Positions 1-8,767 of a stretch of 64,000 nt of DNA are shown here, piece by piece. The stretch is from Candidatus Bathyarchaeota archaeon (GTDB taxonomy: Archaea; Thermoproteota; Bathyarchaeia; Bathyarchaeales; Bathycorpusculaceae): assembly GCA_026014615.1 (NCBI GenBank), contig JAOZHZ010000028.1, positions 310,001 to 374,000 of the forward strand, read 5' to 3'. The notes under the pieces were generated by a model that worked only from the letters and a program-made list of their open reading frames with translations, made no database searches and was not told the origin of the DNA. The position numbers and the translations under genes were made by a program. Every line of letters starts with the position of its first letter. Position 1 is the stretch's first letter.

Positions 1-239
1 ACGTACTACCTCAAGATTACGGCTTTGGCTTCCGCAGAGCCAACGACACAATACGGGGTCTTTGGACCGCTGACGACTTGGTGCCCAAAATCTGGGAAGA
101 CGTCAACAAACTCTCTGTCACCCACGGTTTAGGTTTCGATATAGTCTACAATGACCCCGAATTCCACGAGTTTATCTTAGCTGGCTATGAAAAAGTGATT
201 TTCTGGAATGAAACTCTGCCACACGAACAGTTTTTCTAA
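1..239 (+). CDS. C-terminal fragment of an unrecognised protein
   Basis: The frame enters from the left edge (first whole codon at base 3) and ends with TAA at 237-239, giving 78 residues. The fragment is soluble-looking, rich in aromatic and acidic residues (for example DYGFGFRRAND near its start and VIFWNETLPHEQFF at its end), with no membrane segment. I do not recognise the family; the aromatic, Asp-rich character could suit a carbohydrate- or metal-binding exported protein, but this is a guess. The next gene is on the same strand 160 bases away with its own promoter-like AT stretch. Confidence 0.6.
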   Translation, partial: VLPQDYGFGFRRANDTIRGLWTADDLVPKIWEDVNKLSVTHGLGFDIVYNDPEFHEFILAGYEKVIFWNETLPHEQFF

Positions 240-398
240 AATCACCCTCAGCTCGGAATTGCGTTTTAATAATGCTCCGCGGGGATTATTTTTGAAAGCT
301 ATCTTTGGGACGTGGTAATTCTGCCTTAACCCTTAGAAAAAAAGATTTTTAAAAAAACATATTATTGCGATTGCCCTTTGAATTGAAGCGAGAGAAAG

Positions 399-2630
399 TT
401 GAGGAATTTGAAGGAGAAAAGGTTCTCTGCGATATTAATATGGCTCTTGCTGATAACCTGCGTTACTTCATTAACATTTTCCATTCCGCCTGCTGCGTCA
501 CAAAGTGGAATCCATATAGTAGCTGATGGGTCCATAACCCCTTCTACAGCGCCTATTTTGCGAGATGGAGATACATACATTTTCACCGGTGACATTTTTG
601 AAGGAATTTTCGTAGAGAGCAGCAATATAATAGTGGATGGCAAGGGACACACACTTCAAGGTTCAAAGAGCGAGAACGGGTTCTATTTAGAGGGTGTAAA
701 CAACGTCACCGTGAGAAACACAGTCATCAAAAACTTTGATTCAGGAATATACCTGCTTGACTCATCATCAAACACCATCCATGAAAACGATATAGTAGAC
801 AATGATCACGCTGTTACCCTATACGGATCATCTCACAACAGCATTCACCAAAACAACGTTACAAACAGCTACCTCAGAGGCATCGAACTTTACAGTTCTT
901 CAGATTTCAACACAGTCGCCGAGAACACTTTGACACACAACTTCAGAAGTATGTTTATTTCTGGTTCAACTTGCAACATTATTTCTGATAATGATGTACG
1001 GGGTAGTGATTATGATGGGATATGCATCTATTGGGCACCCAATAACACAATCTCTGGTAACACCATCACAAAATGCAACTACGATAGCATTTGTCTCTAC
1101 TGGTCCACAAATAACACAATCCGGGCAAACAAACTGATAGACAACTACCACAACATCGGACTCTATAGCTCCTGCAGCAACAACATCTTAGAAAACGACA
1201 TCACCAACAGCAGCTGCGGCGTAGACGTTTATGATTCTTCAGAATTCAATGTCATCTCTGAAAACAACATAACACACAATGACATAGGCGTTCACCTTTA
1301 CGGCTCTTCAAAATTTAACAACATCACTGGAAACGAAATGAGTGATAACAACGATGGCGTTCATGTTTACCGCTGCTCAAACAACATCTTATCGGCAAAT
1401 AACATAACCAACGGTGTCCATGGTATACGTCTCTATGGGTCTTCTGGGAACTTAATCTCTGAAAACTACATGGCAAACATCGAGTATGGTATCCACCTTT
1501 CCAGCTCAAACAACAACACACTCTCCAACAACAACATAGACAACGTCAACTATGCCGGTATCTACCTCTTTGACGCTTCTGATTTTAACACAATCTCCAG
1601 AAACAATATAACTGATAGTGAATACGATGGCGTTTACCTCTATTGGTCCGCCAACAACACAATCTTAGAAAACAACATAGAAAAAAACGCTTATGACAGC
1701 ATCTACTTCTACTGGTCTAATAACAACACAATTTCTGGAAACAACCTAACAGAAAATTTTAGAGGCGTGTTCTTCTGGGCTTCTTCTGGCAACGTAATCT
1801 CTGAAAACAGTCATGTGAACAACTACGACGGCATTTGCGTACACGGTGCTGATAACATAATTTCATTTAACAATTTAACAAATAATGATTACGGCATTGC
1901 CCTTCATGGTTCCGGCACAGTGATATTCGGCAACAACATAGTGGGTAATGAATATGGCGTTAGCCTCTACGATTCTGCTATAAACGTAATTAGTCATAAC
2001 AATTTCCTCAGCAATACCCATCAAGTTCGTCTGTCACATTCCAGCACCACCTGGAATGATGAGTATCCTCTTGGGGGGAACTACTGGAGCAATTACAACG
2101 GCACAGACAAGGACGACGACGGCATAGGCGATGTCCCCTTTTACATCAGTGAGGATGACCAAGATAATTACCCGCTTATCGCTCCTGTTTATTCATTTGA
2201 CGGAGCCTCTCAGGAGTCAATTGGGCAATTTGTTGGTGTGATAAGCAATTCTACCATTTCAGACTTTGAAATTGACCGTTCCGACGGAGATGTTATGCGT
2301 TTCACTGTTACTGGTCCTGATAGTTCTTCGGGCTTCTGCAGAGTTCGCGTACCAAGAGGATTTTTAACGGTGTCTACTTTTTGGACTGTGAAAGTGAATG
2401 GTCAAACAGTTACGCCAACCGTTATGGAAGACAATGAGGCCATTTACCTCTGGTTCACTTACAGCCATAGTACAAAAACAGTTGAGATAAAAGGGTCAGA
2501 AACAACGGATACAAACACAGATAACGCTTCGGCGTGGGCACTCATTTTGCCAACACTTATCGTGTTTGCAGGTATCATATTTGCAATTATATATAGACAA
2601 AATTACCCTAAAAAGGGAAAAAACAATTAA
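399..2630 (+). CDS. Exported parallel beta-helix (NosD/PbH1-type) surface protein with C-terminal anchor
   Basis: The 743-residue product has a signal peptide (hydrophobic residues about 12-30). It then carries roughly 20 copies of a 22-24-residue repeat of the form N-N-T-I-S-x-N, typical of right-handed parallel beta-helix proteins such as the NosD/PbH1 families. A beta-sandwich-like module follows (about 605-700), and a transmembrane helix (about 715-735) ends in a Lys-rich tail, so the protein should be anchored outward on the cell surface. Many N-x-S/T sequons suggest glycosylation. The start is TTG at 399; no ATG lies before the signal peptide. A TATA-like TTTTTAAAAAAA at 346-357 fits a start of transcription near 380. 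Whether it binds or cuts polysaccharide cannot be read from the sequence. Confidence 0.8.
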   Translation: MRNLKEKRFSAILIWLLLITCVTSLTFSIPPAASQSGIHIVADGSITPSTAPILRDGDTYIFTGDIFEGIFVESSNIIVDGKGHTLQGSKSENGFYLEGVNNVTVRNTVIKNFDSGIYLLDSSSNTIHENDIVDNDHAVTLYGSSHNSIHQNNVTNSYLRGIELYSSSDFNTVAENTLTHNFRSMFISGSTCNIISDNDVRGSDYDGICIYWAPNNTISGNTITKCNYDSICLYWSTNNTIRANKLIDNYHNIGLYSSCSNNILENDITNSSCGVDVYDSSEFNVISENNITHNDIGVHLYGSSKFNNITGNEMSDNNDGVHVYRCSNNILSANNITNGVHGIRLYGSSGNLISENYMANIEYGIHLSSSNNNTLSNNNIDNVNYAGIYLFDASDFNTISRNNITDSEYDGVYLYWSANNTILENNIEKNAYDSIYFYWSNNNTISGNNLTENFRGVFFWASSGNVISENSHVNNYDGICVHGADNIISFNNLTNNDYGIALHGSGTVIFGNNIVGNEYGVSLYDSAINVISHNNFLSNTHQVRLSHSSTTWNDEYPLGGNYWSNYNGTDKDDDGIGDVPFYISEDDQDNYPLIAPVYSFDGASQESIGQFVGVISNSTISDFEIDRSDGDVMRFTVTGPDSSSGFCRVRVPRGFLTVSTFWTVKVNGQTVTPTVMEDNEAIYLWFTYSHSTKTVEIKGSETTDTNTDNASAWALILPTLIVFAGIIFAIIYRQNYPKKGKNN

Positions 2631-2759
2631 TCTCTGCCGAATACAAACAGTTCTACAGAGAAACAAGAATAGTTATGAATGATCATCTGACCGAACAGTA
2701 TGAAGTGGAGAGCAAATTTCAGAAGTAGCGTAATTAAAGCAAAGAAAGGAAAAATGGGT

Positions 2760-3332
2760 TTAGTAGTTTTCTACCCACACTTCAAAGAAGCTCTGTGGGT
2801 GATCACAAGTTGGACAAGTTTTAGGCGCTTCTGTGCCTTCATGCACGTAGCCGCAGTTTCTGCATTTCCATTTGATGACCGCATCTTTCTTGAAAACCTT
2901 GCCTTGGTTTATGTTATCCAGCAGTTTCAAGTACCGTTTTTCGTGGTAAGCTTCTACTTTAGAGACTTGGCGGAACGTTTGAGCTATATCTGGAAAACCT
3001 TCCTGTTGGGCAACTTTCTCAAAATCTGGATACAGCATTGTCCATTCTTCTTTTTCTCCGTCCGCTGCGGCTTTAAGGTTTTCAGGTGTGGATGCGATTA
3101 TGCCTGCTGGGTAAACTGCAGTTATTTCTACAGCTCCGCCTTTAAGGTGTTTAAAGAACAGTTTAGCGTGTTCTTTTTCGTTGTCCGCTGTCTCTTGGAA
3201 GATGGCTGAAATTTGTTCGTACCCTTCTTTTTTAGCGACGCTGGCGAAGAAGGTGTAGCGGTTGCGGGCTTGTGATTCTCCTGCAAACGCGGCTAGGAGG
3301 TTCTTTTCAGTTTGGCTACCTTTAAACTCCAT
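2760..3332 (-). CDS. rbr: Rubrerythrin (non-haem diiron peroxidase)
   Basis: The 190-residue protein has an N-terminal ferritin-like diiron domain (residues about 1-145) with the expected E-x-x-A-R-N-R-Y and E-x-E-H helices. A C-terminal rubredoxin-like zinc/iron ribbon with two C-x-x-C pairs follows (CRNCG about 158 and CPTC about 174). Rubrerythrins reduce hydrogen peroxide in the cytoplasm of anaerobes. Length and domain order are normal. The ATG start is preceded by GGAG on the minus strand, and a T/A-rich TATA-like stretch lies at about 3366-3380. It stands alone, so it is probably a single-gene oxidative-stress unit. Confidence 0.93.
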   Translation of the reverse strand: MEFKGSQTEKNLLAAFAGESQARNRYTFFASVAKKEGYEQISAIFQETADNEKEHAKLFFKHLKGGAVEITAVYPAGIIASTPENLKAAADGEKEEWTMLYPDFEKVAQQEGFPDIAQTFRQVSKVEAYHEKRYLKLLDNINQGKVFKKDAVIKWKCRNCGYVHEGTEAPKTCPTCDHPQSFFEVWVENY

Positions 3333-3619
3333 AAATGTTTGACTCCTGAAGTTAGGTTAGTGTAGCCCAAAAATAAAAAGGGTTCCAAAGAAAAAGGGGG
3401 TTTACGTGGTGTTTCTTGCTTATGCGTTTGTTTAGCAAATTGACTCTAAAAATGTGGTTTTTTGAGGAGGTTAATAACCCCTGAAACATTTTTTTCGAAA
3501 CGTACACTAAAAATTGCTAAGGATTAAACTTGGTAGCTATGTTTAACTGAAAAAGCTGCAAACCCGTTTTCAGCACCATGAATAAAATAGACAGCTAAAA
3601 TACAAAACACGTCAAAATT

Positions 3620-4069
3620 TTGGTCAGGACTGCGTGGTTTAAACTAAAAAGAACGGGTGCTTTGATTATTAAGACGTCATATATAATTTACGTGGCTATA
3701 CTGGCATATTATGAACGCTTAAAACGGGTTGGTGAAACATATTTTCATTCAGTTAAGCGATGGAGAGACATAAGGAGTGAATACGTATTGTTTGACGCTG
3801 AGCAACTTCGAGCTTTGTATGAGAAGGTTATAGTGGACCCGAATAAAACGGCTGTCCGAAGGGGTTTCGTTAAGTGTCCTGAGTGTGGTAAGGAGATTCT
3901 TATGATACCCACCTTAAAGGTAATGCATAGTGCGATAGAGAATCATGTTAAGGAGCACAAAGAACAGCTTAAGGGTGACCTAATTAAGAGCTATCAGGCC
4001 GCAATATTCGTGCGGCTTTCGTTAGTGTCCCAAGTTTTAAGTTATGCTTGCCGACCCCAAGTTCCGTAA
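3620..4069 (+). CDS. Small zinc-finger protein, paralog A
   Basis: The C-terminal half carries a C-P-E-C-G-x-E-I-L motif (about residue 92) followed by I-P-x-L-K-V-M and H-V-K-E-H, a likely C2H2-like zinc site. A helical tail ends in ACRPQVP. The same order of residues occurs in the neighbouring minus-strand gene at 4108-4368, so the two are paralogs facing tail to tail. The start is uncertain: the frame opens at TTG 3620, but the first 50 residues look less protein-like, and an internal TTG near 3787 would give a protein close in size to the paralog. Function unknown; a nucleic-acid or regulatory adaptor role is inference. Confidence 0.6.
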   Translation: MVRTAWFKLKRTGALIIKTSYIIYVAILAYYERLKRVGETYFHSVKRWRDIRSEYVLFDAEQLRALYEKVIVDPNKTAVRRGFVKCPECGKEILMIPTLKVMHSAIENHVKEHKEQLKGDLIKSYQAAIFVRLSLVSQVLSYACRPQVP

Positions 4070-4107
4070 CAAACCTTTTTCTTTTCTGCCTGTTTTGCTT
4101 TGTCTTT

Positions 4108-4368
4108 TCAATACTCTTCTTTTTCTTTTTCACCTTGTTGGCAAGCTATTTTGAGGATTTGCTCAATCAGACCTTCTCGGATTCGTTCAGCCTCAAGCCG
4201 TGCTTGTGCGGGGTCGTATATTTTCTGTTTGTGCCACATAAGGTGCATTTCAATGCATTCACTCATGACTTTCACGTCAGGAACCACCAGAATTTCTGCT
4301 CCACATTCACATTTTATCAACGGTAACCTTGCAGATTTTAGTTTGCGTGCTTTGGGAAGTTTAGACAC
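4108..4368 (-). CDS. Small zinc-finger protein, paralog B
   Basis: The 86-residue protein has a basic N-terminus (PKARKLKSARLP), then C-E-C-G-x-E-I-L-V-V-P-x-V-K-V-M and H-L-M-W-H, then a helix ending IACQQGEKEKEEY. Conserved spacing shared with the gene at 3620-4069 includes E-I-L-x-x-P-x-x-K-V-M-x-x-x-I-E-x-H and the final [IL]-[KS]-x-A-C. The start is GTG at 4368 with GGAG about 15 bases upstream. The stops of the two paralogs are only 38 bases apart. I know no function for this family. Confidence 0.65.
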   Translation of the reverse strand: MSKLPKARKLKSARLPLIKCECGAEILVVPDVKVMSECIEMHLMWHKQKIYDPAQARLEAERIREGLIEQILKIACQQGEKEKEEY

Positions 4369-4625
4369 CTTTTTCGGTTCTCCAAACAGATCGTGTGGTT
4401 TCCGCTACAGCGTATGCTTGAGCAGAATATGCTATTGAGATAGGGGCAATCATTGTTTTGAATCCGTCCCTTACAACTCAAGTTAAACACACAGTTAAAT
4501 GCGCTGTTCCAATAAAAATAACATTCCTGGAAAAGAAATACTCTAACTGAACAGGCTGAAAACCCTACTGCATGCGCGTCGGAGCACGTTAAAACCAGGT
4601 GAAAAAGGTAAAAGCTGCTTTTGTG

Positions 4626-6335
4626 TCAGTTGTGGTTTTTCTTCAGTTCGATAACCTGTTGCAGATTTACTTCGAAGGCAGCTGTTGGATTCTCCAGTTT
4701 CCACGCTTCAAGGACCAGTGGATGCACCTCGCCGACGACACCGACCTCTATAGTATCCGTTATGATTGCTCCTGTGCGACCTTCGATAAAGCTTGGGTGA
4801 CTTGTGGGTTTTATCTGCCAGTTAACACCAAAGTTTCTGAAAAACGCGTCTAAGCAGGCTTTGATTTCGCTGAACCCAGCGTTTGCGTGGGTGGTTACGG
4901 CTGCTACCCATTCTTCGTCGCGGGTTTTAGTTTCACACGACTCGTCGGATAATGTGATTTTGCCCAGTTCGAAGATTTTTTGCGGGAACTCGACGGATTG
5001 GTTGACGCTGAGGAACTCCAGCAAGCCCGGCAGGAGCCAGTTACGTAGACAAGTCATGGTAACAAGTTTGGGGTTGAATAGGTCTACGGTTGGGGTTGGT
5101 TGGCGGTTCATTTTGGTGAAAAGGCTTTCAGGGTTGGTTAACGTGTAGTTGAGGGCTTCTTGGTATCCTGCGCCGACCATGAGTTCCCGGGCTATATTAA
5201 TCAACTGTTGCTCGGGTCGTGGTGCGCCTGTTGTGGGCAGGTCCCTCCAAAGCGGCTCAATATTGTTGTAACCGTAGGCAACGGCTACGTCTTCAACAAG
5301 GTCTGCTTGGTGCATCACATCAATGCGGTAACACGGAACCAGCACGTCCACCGTTTCTTGGGTTACTTCGCCAACGCCTAAACCTGCAATCGGGAGCAGT
5401 TTAGCACTTCGCTCGCTGGTTAACTGTAGCCCTGTTAGCTTGTTGGTGTACTCAACATTCAGGGTCAAGTGTTTGTTTTGAAAGTTGGGGGTGACCACTT
5501 TTTGGTTGGGGTACGCTGGGTCTTCGGGGTAGTTTATGTTTGCTGAGTATACTTTTCCGCCACGGTCAATCAAAGCCGTGGTGACCAGATTCAGCGTGTT
5601 CAGGACGGTTTGTTGCAGGGTACCTGTAACTTCTACAAGCACGTTGTGGGCTTCCTCGGTTACTTTGCCTAAATCGTTGGAGTTTATGATCGGTGGGAAG
5701 GACAGCACTTTCTGCTCCGCGTCCAGTAATATTGGGTAGTTGCTGTGTTTCTTAACTATGTGACCGTATTCTTGTCCTTTCGGGTGCTGCTCTAAGATTC
5801 CCGCTAAAGTCATTTCTTCAGAAAAACCCAAAGGCACAAAGCTAAAAGCGTCTGGTCTAGCAACATTATAACTTAATGGCGGAGTAAGAAGGTCTAAGCA
5901 GTACATGCCGATGGATGTTTTTTGTCTGCTCCTGCCGAAGGTTCTGTCCAGCTTGTCCTGCATCTGCATGAGTCCACGAATAATTGTGTCCGTTAACTGT
6001 ACGTTTTTCACTACAGAGCAGCCGATGAACGGTCGTATGGTTTTCAGTTGAGCATCGACGAAAACATCCAGTACAGATTCGCCGATACTGTATTGTCTTG
6101 GACCTTTTTCTAAGCCAAGATAGCAACGCAGCCCTCGTGATAGGCCTTCCGCGCCCCAAAGGTCGGGTCGGTTGGTGTCCTTGAATTCGATGCTTACGGT
6201 GCCTTCTTTTTCGTTGGATGCTTTGACTTCGCTTTTCACGTAAGCTAAGTCTTCGTCGAGTTTCTCCATGTTGCCGTGGTAGTTGATGCCGAGGAGTTTT
6301 TCGAAGTCTGCTAAGTCAATGTCTATTGTGGGCAT
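4626..6335 (-). CDS. pheT: Phenylalanyl-tRNA synthetase beta subunit (archaeal type)
   Basis: The 569-residue beta subunit of cytoplasmic PheRS forms the heterotetramer that charges tRNA-Phe. It has the short archaeal/eukaryotic architecture, without the bacterial N-terminal EMAP-like domain: N-terminal IDLADFEKLLG, the B3/B4 editing region in the middle (about 90-270), the B5 domain (about 275-360) and the catalytic-like fold at the C-terminus. I choose ATG at 6335 because homologs begin with MPTI-like sequence; the frame is open further upstream, but that overlaps pheS. It begins two bases after the pheS stop, so the two are co-transcribed and probably translationally coupled. Confidence 0.95.
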   Translation of the reverse strand: MPTIDIDLADFEKLLGINYHGNMEKLDEDLAYVKSEVKASNEKEGTVSIEFKDTNRPDLWGAEGLSRGLRCYLGLEKGPRQYSIGESVLDVFVDAQLKTIRPFIGCSVVKNVQLTDTIIRGLMQMQDKLDRTFGRSRQKTSIGMYCLDLLTPPLSYNVARPDAFSFVPLGFSEEMTLAGILEQHPKGQEYGHIVKKHSNYPILLDAEQKVLSFPPIINSNDLGKVTEEAHNVLVEVTGTLQQTVLNTLNLVTTALIDRGGKVYSANINYPEDPAYPNQKVVTPNFQNKHLTLNVEYTNKLTGLQLTSERSAKLLPIAGLGVGEVTQETVDVLVPCYRIDVMHQADLVEDVAVAYGYNNIEPLWRDLPTTGAPRPEQQLINIARELMVGAGYQEALNYTLTNPESLFTKMNRQPTPTVDLFNPKLVTMTCLRNWLLPGLLEFLSVNQSVEFPQKIFELGKITLSDESCETKTRDEEWVAAVTTHANAGFSEIKACLDAFFRNFGVNWQIKPTSHPSFIEGRTGAIITDTIEVGVVGEVHPLVLEAWKLENPTAAFEVNLQQVIELKKNHN

Positions 6336-6337
6336 GT

Positions 6338-7861
6338 TTAAGTCACCTGTTTCTTTCTGAGCCACTCTAAATCTTGGCTGAAAATGCTGCGAATGTCCTC
6401 TAATCCCGCTCGCATCATAAACAAGCGGTCTACACCTAAACCCCAAGCAATAACAGGAACCTCAATGCCAAGGGGCTTGGTGACTTCGGGTCTGAAGATG
6501 CCTGAACCGCCAAATTCAACCCAGCCATAACCTTCCTTGTAAGCGCTAAGCTCCACGCTGGGTTCAGTGAAAGGAAAGTAATCAGGTCGGAAGCGTATTT
6601 TGTCTGCTCCCGCGATTTCTTTAGCAAACTTGCCAAGCACGCCCAGCAGGTCGCGCAGGTTTAGTTTTTCATCCACCACAATGCCTTCAACTTGGTTGAA
6701 CTCGGAGAGGTGGGTCTTGTCGACGACTTCGGGTCGATAAACACGCGCGATGCTAAAGTATTTGCTGGGTATCTGCAGGTCTTTGCGGAGCAGCGTTCTT
6801 GCGCTTAGGCATGTGCCGTGTCCACGCAGAATCAGCCGTTGAGCTTCTTGCTTGGAGTATTTGTATCCCCAGCCGGTGCTGCCTGTTTGGTCGCCGTTTT
6901 CGTGCGTTTCTTTTACGCGGTCTACTGCTTCGGTGTACGACGTTAAGTTGCCGTATTGCGGGCTCTTGATGTAGTAAATGCCCTCAAGTTCGCGTGCAGG
7001 GTGGTCTTGAGGCGTGTAAAGGGCGTCAAAGTTGAAAAAGCCTGTTTCCACGGCGGTTCCCATCATTTCCTTAAAGCCTAACGTGACCAGTTTTGCACGG
7101 ACTTCATCCAGAAAACTCAGGTACGGGTGTTTTTTTCCTGGCCATGCGTTTGCAACTGGGGCTTCTATGTTGTATTTTTGGAAGCGTACGTTGCGCCATG
7201 TGCCTTTGATTATGAGCTCAGGGGTTACTTGGGTTACTTCTTTTGCTCCCACAGCGAGGTTGGCTGCTCCTGCTTCTATGGCTTTTTTGCCTTCGGGGGT
7301 GAGTTCTAGGATGCGTTGGGTTTTGTCTTCGACGGTTATGGCTTTGCGTTTCTTGAGCGGCTCCACAGCTGTTTGTAGTTCTGCGTTTAGTTTGTCGGTG
7401 GTGGTTTCTTTTTTTGTACAGAGCCGGTTGAGGAGTTTTTCGTCGTTGCCCTCGTTGGGTGCTGAAGTTACTTGTAGTGTGCCTGCTTTGGAGTCGAAGG
7501 TTGCCCATTTTTTGCGTTGCGTCCATCCAAGAGCAATTTGGATAAACTGTTTTTTTAGTCCTGCTTTTTGTGCGGCTTGCTGCAGGGTTGCCTTTCCGCC
7601 TAACGTGATAACGGCATTGATTATGCGTCTTTCAGGTAACCCGTTTTGGGAATGAATTTCGCCTTCCGCCGTCAGTTTGATTTTGGTTTCGGGTTTCGCG
7701 TGGACTTTGACAAACGCGTTTTCTTGAAGAATTAGGGCTGCACGCATGACTGCGGCGTCTGGGAGTTCACATTCAGCCATTAACTGTTCCACGGATGCTT
7801 TCCCCTCAAGCTTATCCAACGCTGCGAGGATGCGGATTTCGTTTTCCCTGAGCTCAACCAT
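6338..7861 (-). CDS. pheS: Phenylalanyl-tRNA synthetase alpha subunit
   Basis: The 507-residue class II catalytic subunit of PheRS. Residues about 1-190 form the winged-helix DNA/tRNA-binding modules seen in archaeal and eukaryotic alpha chains (RENEIRILAALDKLEG at the start). Residues about 215-505 form the catalytic domain, with motif 2 around the SARTLLRKDLQIPSKYFSIARVYR segment's conserved arginines and motif 3 as GLGVDRLFMM near the end. The length is normal for archaea. First gene of pheS-pheT; the region upstream (7862-8274) carries one copy of the 10-bp repeat element. Confidence 0.95.
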   Translation of the reverse strand: MVELRENEIRILAALDKLEGKASVEQLMAECELPDAAVMRAALILQENAFVKVHAKPETKIKLTAEGEIHSQNGLPERRIINAVITLGGKATLQQAAQKAGLKKQFIQIALGWTQRKKWATFDSKAGTLQVTSAPNEGNDEKLLNRLCTKKETTTDKLNAELQTAVEPLKKRKAITVEDKTQRILELTPEGKKAIEAGAANLAVGAKEVTQVTPELIIKGTWRNVRFQKYNIEAPVANAWPGKKHPYLSFLDEVRAKLVTLGFKEMMGTAVETGFFNFDALYTPQDHPARELEGIYYIKSPQYGNLTSYTEAVDRVKETHENGDQTGSTGWGYKYSKQEAQRLILRGHGTCLSARTLLRKDLQIPSKYFSIARVYRPEVVDKTHLSEFNQVEGIVVDEKLNLRDLLGVLGKFAKEIAGADKIRFRPDYFPFTEPSVELSAYKEGYGWVEFGGSGIFRPEVTKPLGIEVPVIAWGLGVDRLFMMRAGLEDIRSIFSQDLEWLRKKQVT

Positions 7862-7965
7862 GCGTTTTTCCCTTCGAAACGTATTGCGGGTTTGGTTATG
7901 TAGTTTTGCAGGGGCGAATAAAAGGATGTTGTTAACCCGTTGCGCTTCTGCGGCGTTTTCTTGCC

Positions 7966-8089
7966 TACCCTCCCCCTTTTCTGATGAGCCCGTTTTGGGC
8001 TGATTTTTTGTTCCAGCGTTTGTTTTGGGCTTAACCCACGGCTAGAAAAGGCTGAAAAAGGCAAAAAAAGGCTAGAAACGGCGGAAAAA
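7966..8089 (+). repeat. Dispersed element copy A with degenerate 10-bp tandem repeats
   Basis: This stretch matches, in the same orientation, one at 53004-53167. Both begin TACC(C)TCCCCC followed by TTTTCTGA, then have AGCCCGTTTTGGG with a T-run after it, then GCGTTTG and TTTGGGC, and end in tandem GGCTAGAAAA-type units. Here five units lie in phase at 8040, 8050, 8060, 8070 and 8080, only the first being perfect. The AGCCC/GGGCT arms with the T-run after them could act as a weak terminator on the plus strand. The element lies between the pheS start and the tRNA-Val promoter; the rest of 7862-8274 shows no gene. Confidence 0.7.
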
Positions 8090-8230
8090 GATTGGAATCG
8101 GCAGTTCCATTTGGGTTTCATGTTGTGGTTCTCTCAACTCGGGCGCCTTGTCCATCAAACGTGGTGTGTTCCTTGGGTCTTCAGCAGCCCTCAAAACGCT
8201 CCAAACCCTTGTAAATCGGCGCAAAACCCA

Positions 8231-8237
8231 TAAATAC
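8231..8237 (+). promoter_or_regulatory. TATA box of tRNA-Val
   Basis: TAAATAC within ACCCATAAATACAG lies about 44 bases before the tRNA. This predicts transcription starting near 8258 and a short 5' leader to be removed by RNase P. No other AT-rich box lies close. Confidence 0.45.
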
Positions 8238-8274
8238 AGCGGATGCCGAAAACCTGTAGCACAACAGAAAACGT

Positions 8275-8352
8275 GGGCCGGTCGTCTAGCCTGGTTAGGA
8301 CATCTGCTTGACGTGCAGAAGGTCACCGGTCCGAATCCGGTCCGGCCCACCA
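8275..8352 (+). tRNA. tRNA-Val(GAC)
   Basis: The acceptor stem GGGCCGG (8275-8281) pairs with CCGGCCC (8342-8348), followed by discriminator A and an encoded CCA (8350-8352). The anticodon arm is TCTGC-TTGACGT-GCAGA, giving anticodon GAC for valine codons GUC and GUU. The T arm CCGGT-CCGAATC-CGG is GC-rich as in archaea, and the D arm contains AGCCTGGTTAGGA. No intron is present. Confidence 0.95.
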
Positions 8353-8676
8353 CAAATGCTTATTTTCTGTTGGTCTTTGTTTTTGTAAAACTTTGTTGTT
8401 TGAGCGTTGGTCGATTTAATTGTTTTAAGTGATTTTAGATTTTTCTGCTGAGGTTGAAGACTAAATCCTCGGGTGTTCAACTAATTCCTTGTCGAGGTAT
8501 ACTACGACGTTGCCTTTTTGTGTCATTGCGAATACACCCGAAGGCATGCAAACGGCTGAACTGTGTTTATATGTTTGGTTATTTGGTCACCATGAATAGT
8601 TTTTAATTTCTCGTTCTGACAGCTAATCTCTGGAGCCACGTATAGGTTTGCTGTTTGATTTCATAAATAATTCATT

Positions 8677-8690
8677 TATTTCTAGAAATA
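8677..8690. promoter_or_regulatory. Perfect palindrome (candidate operator) before the ABC importer operon
   Basis: TATTTCTAGAAATA is a 14-bp perfect palindrome directly abutting a TATA-like AAATATTTATTA (8686-8697), 78 bases before the transporter start codon. A looser inverted repeat (AAATAA/TTATTT) lies just upstream. The position at the TATA/BRE edge fits a repressor site, for example for a DtxR-family metal regulator; the regulator is not in this window. The remainder of 8353-8767 is AT-rich with no recognisable gene. Confidence 0.5.
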
Positions 8691-8767
8691 TTTATTAACG
8701 CAATTGTGTTACTCAACCCAAAAATCGTAATACGCACAAAAGGCGCTCTTAACGGAGAAGTGTTCAA

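Noticed and set aside
2700-3209. Plus-strand frame of 169 residues
   Set aside because: It is antisense to the clear rubrerythrin gene and is rich in Phe/Cys as shadow frames are.
6336-6446. N-terminal extension of pheT
   Set aside because: It lies within pheS and does not resemble PheT; homologs start at the ATG at 6335.
7218-7526. Gln/Arg/Thr-rich minus-strand frame inside pheS
   Set aside because: Out-of-frame shadow of the pheS N-terminal domain.
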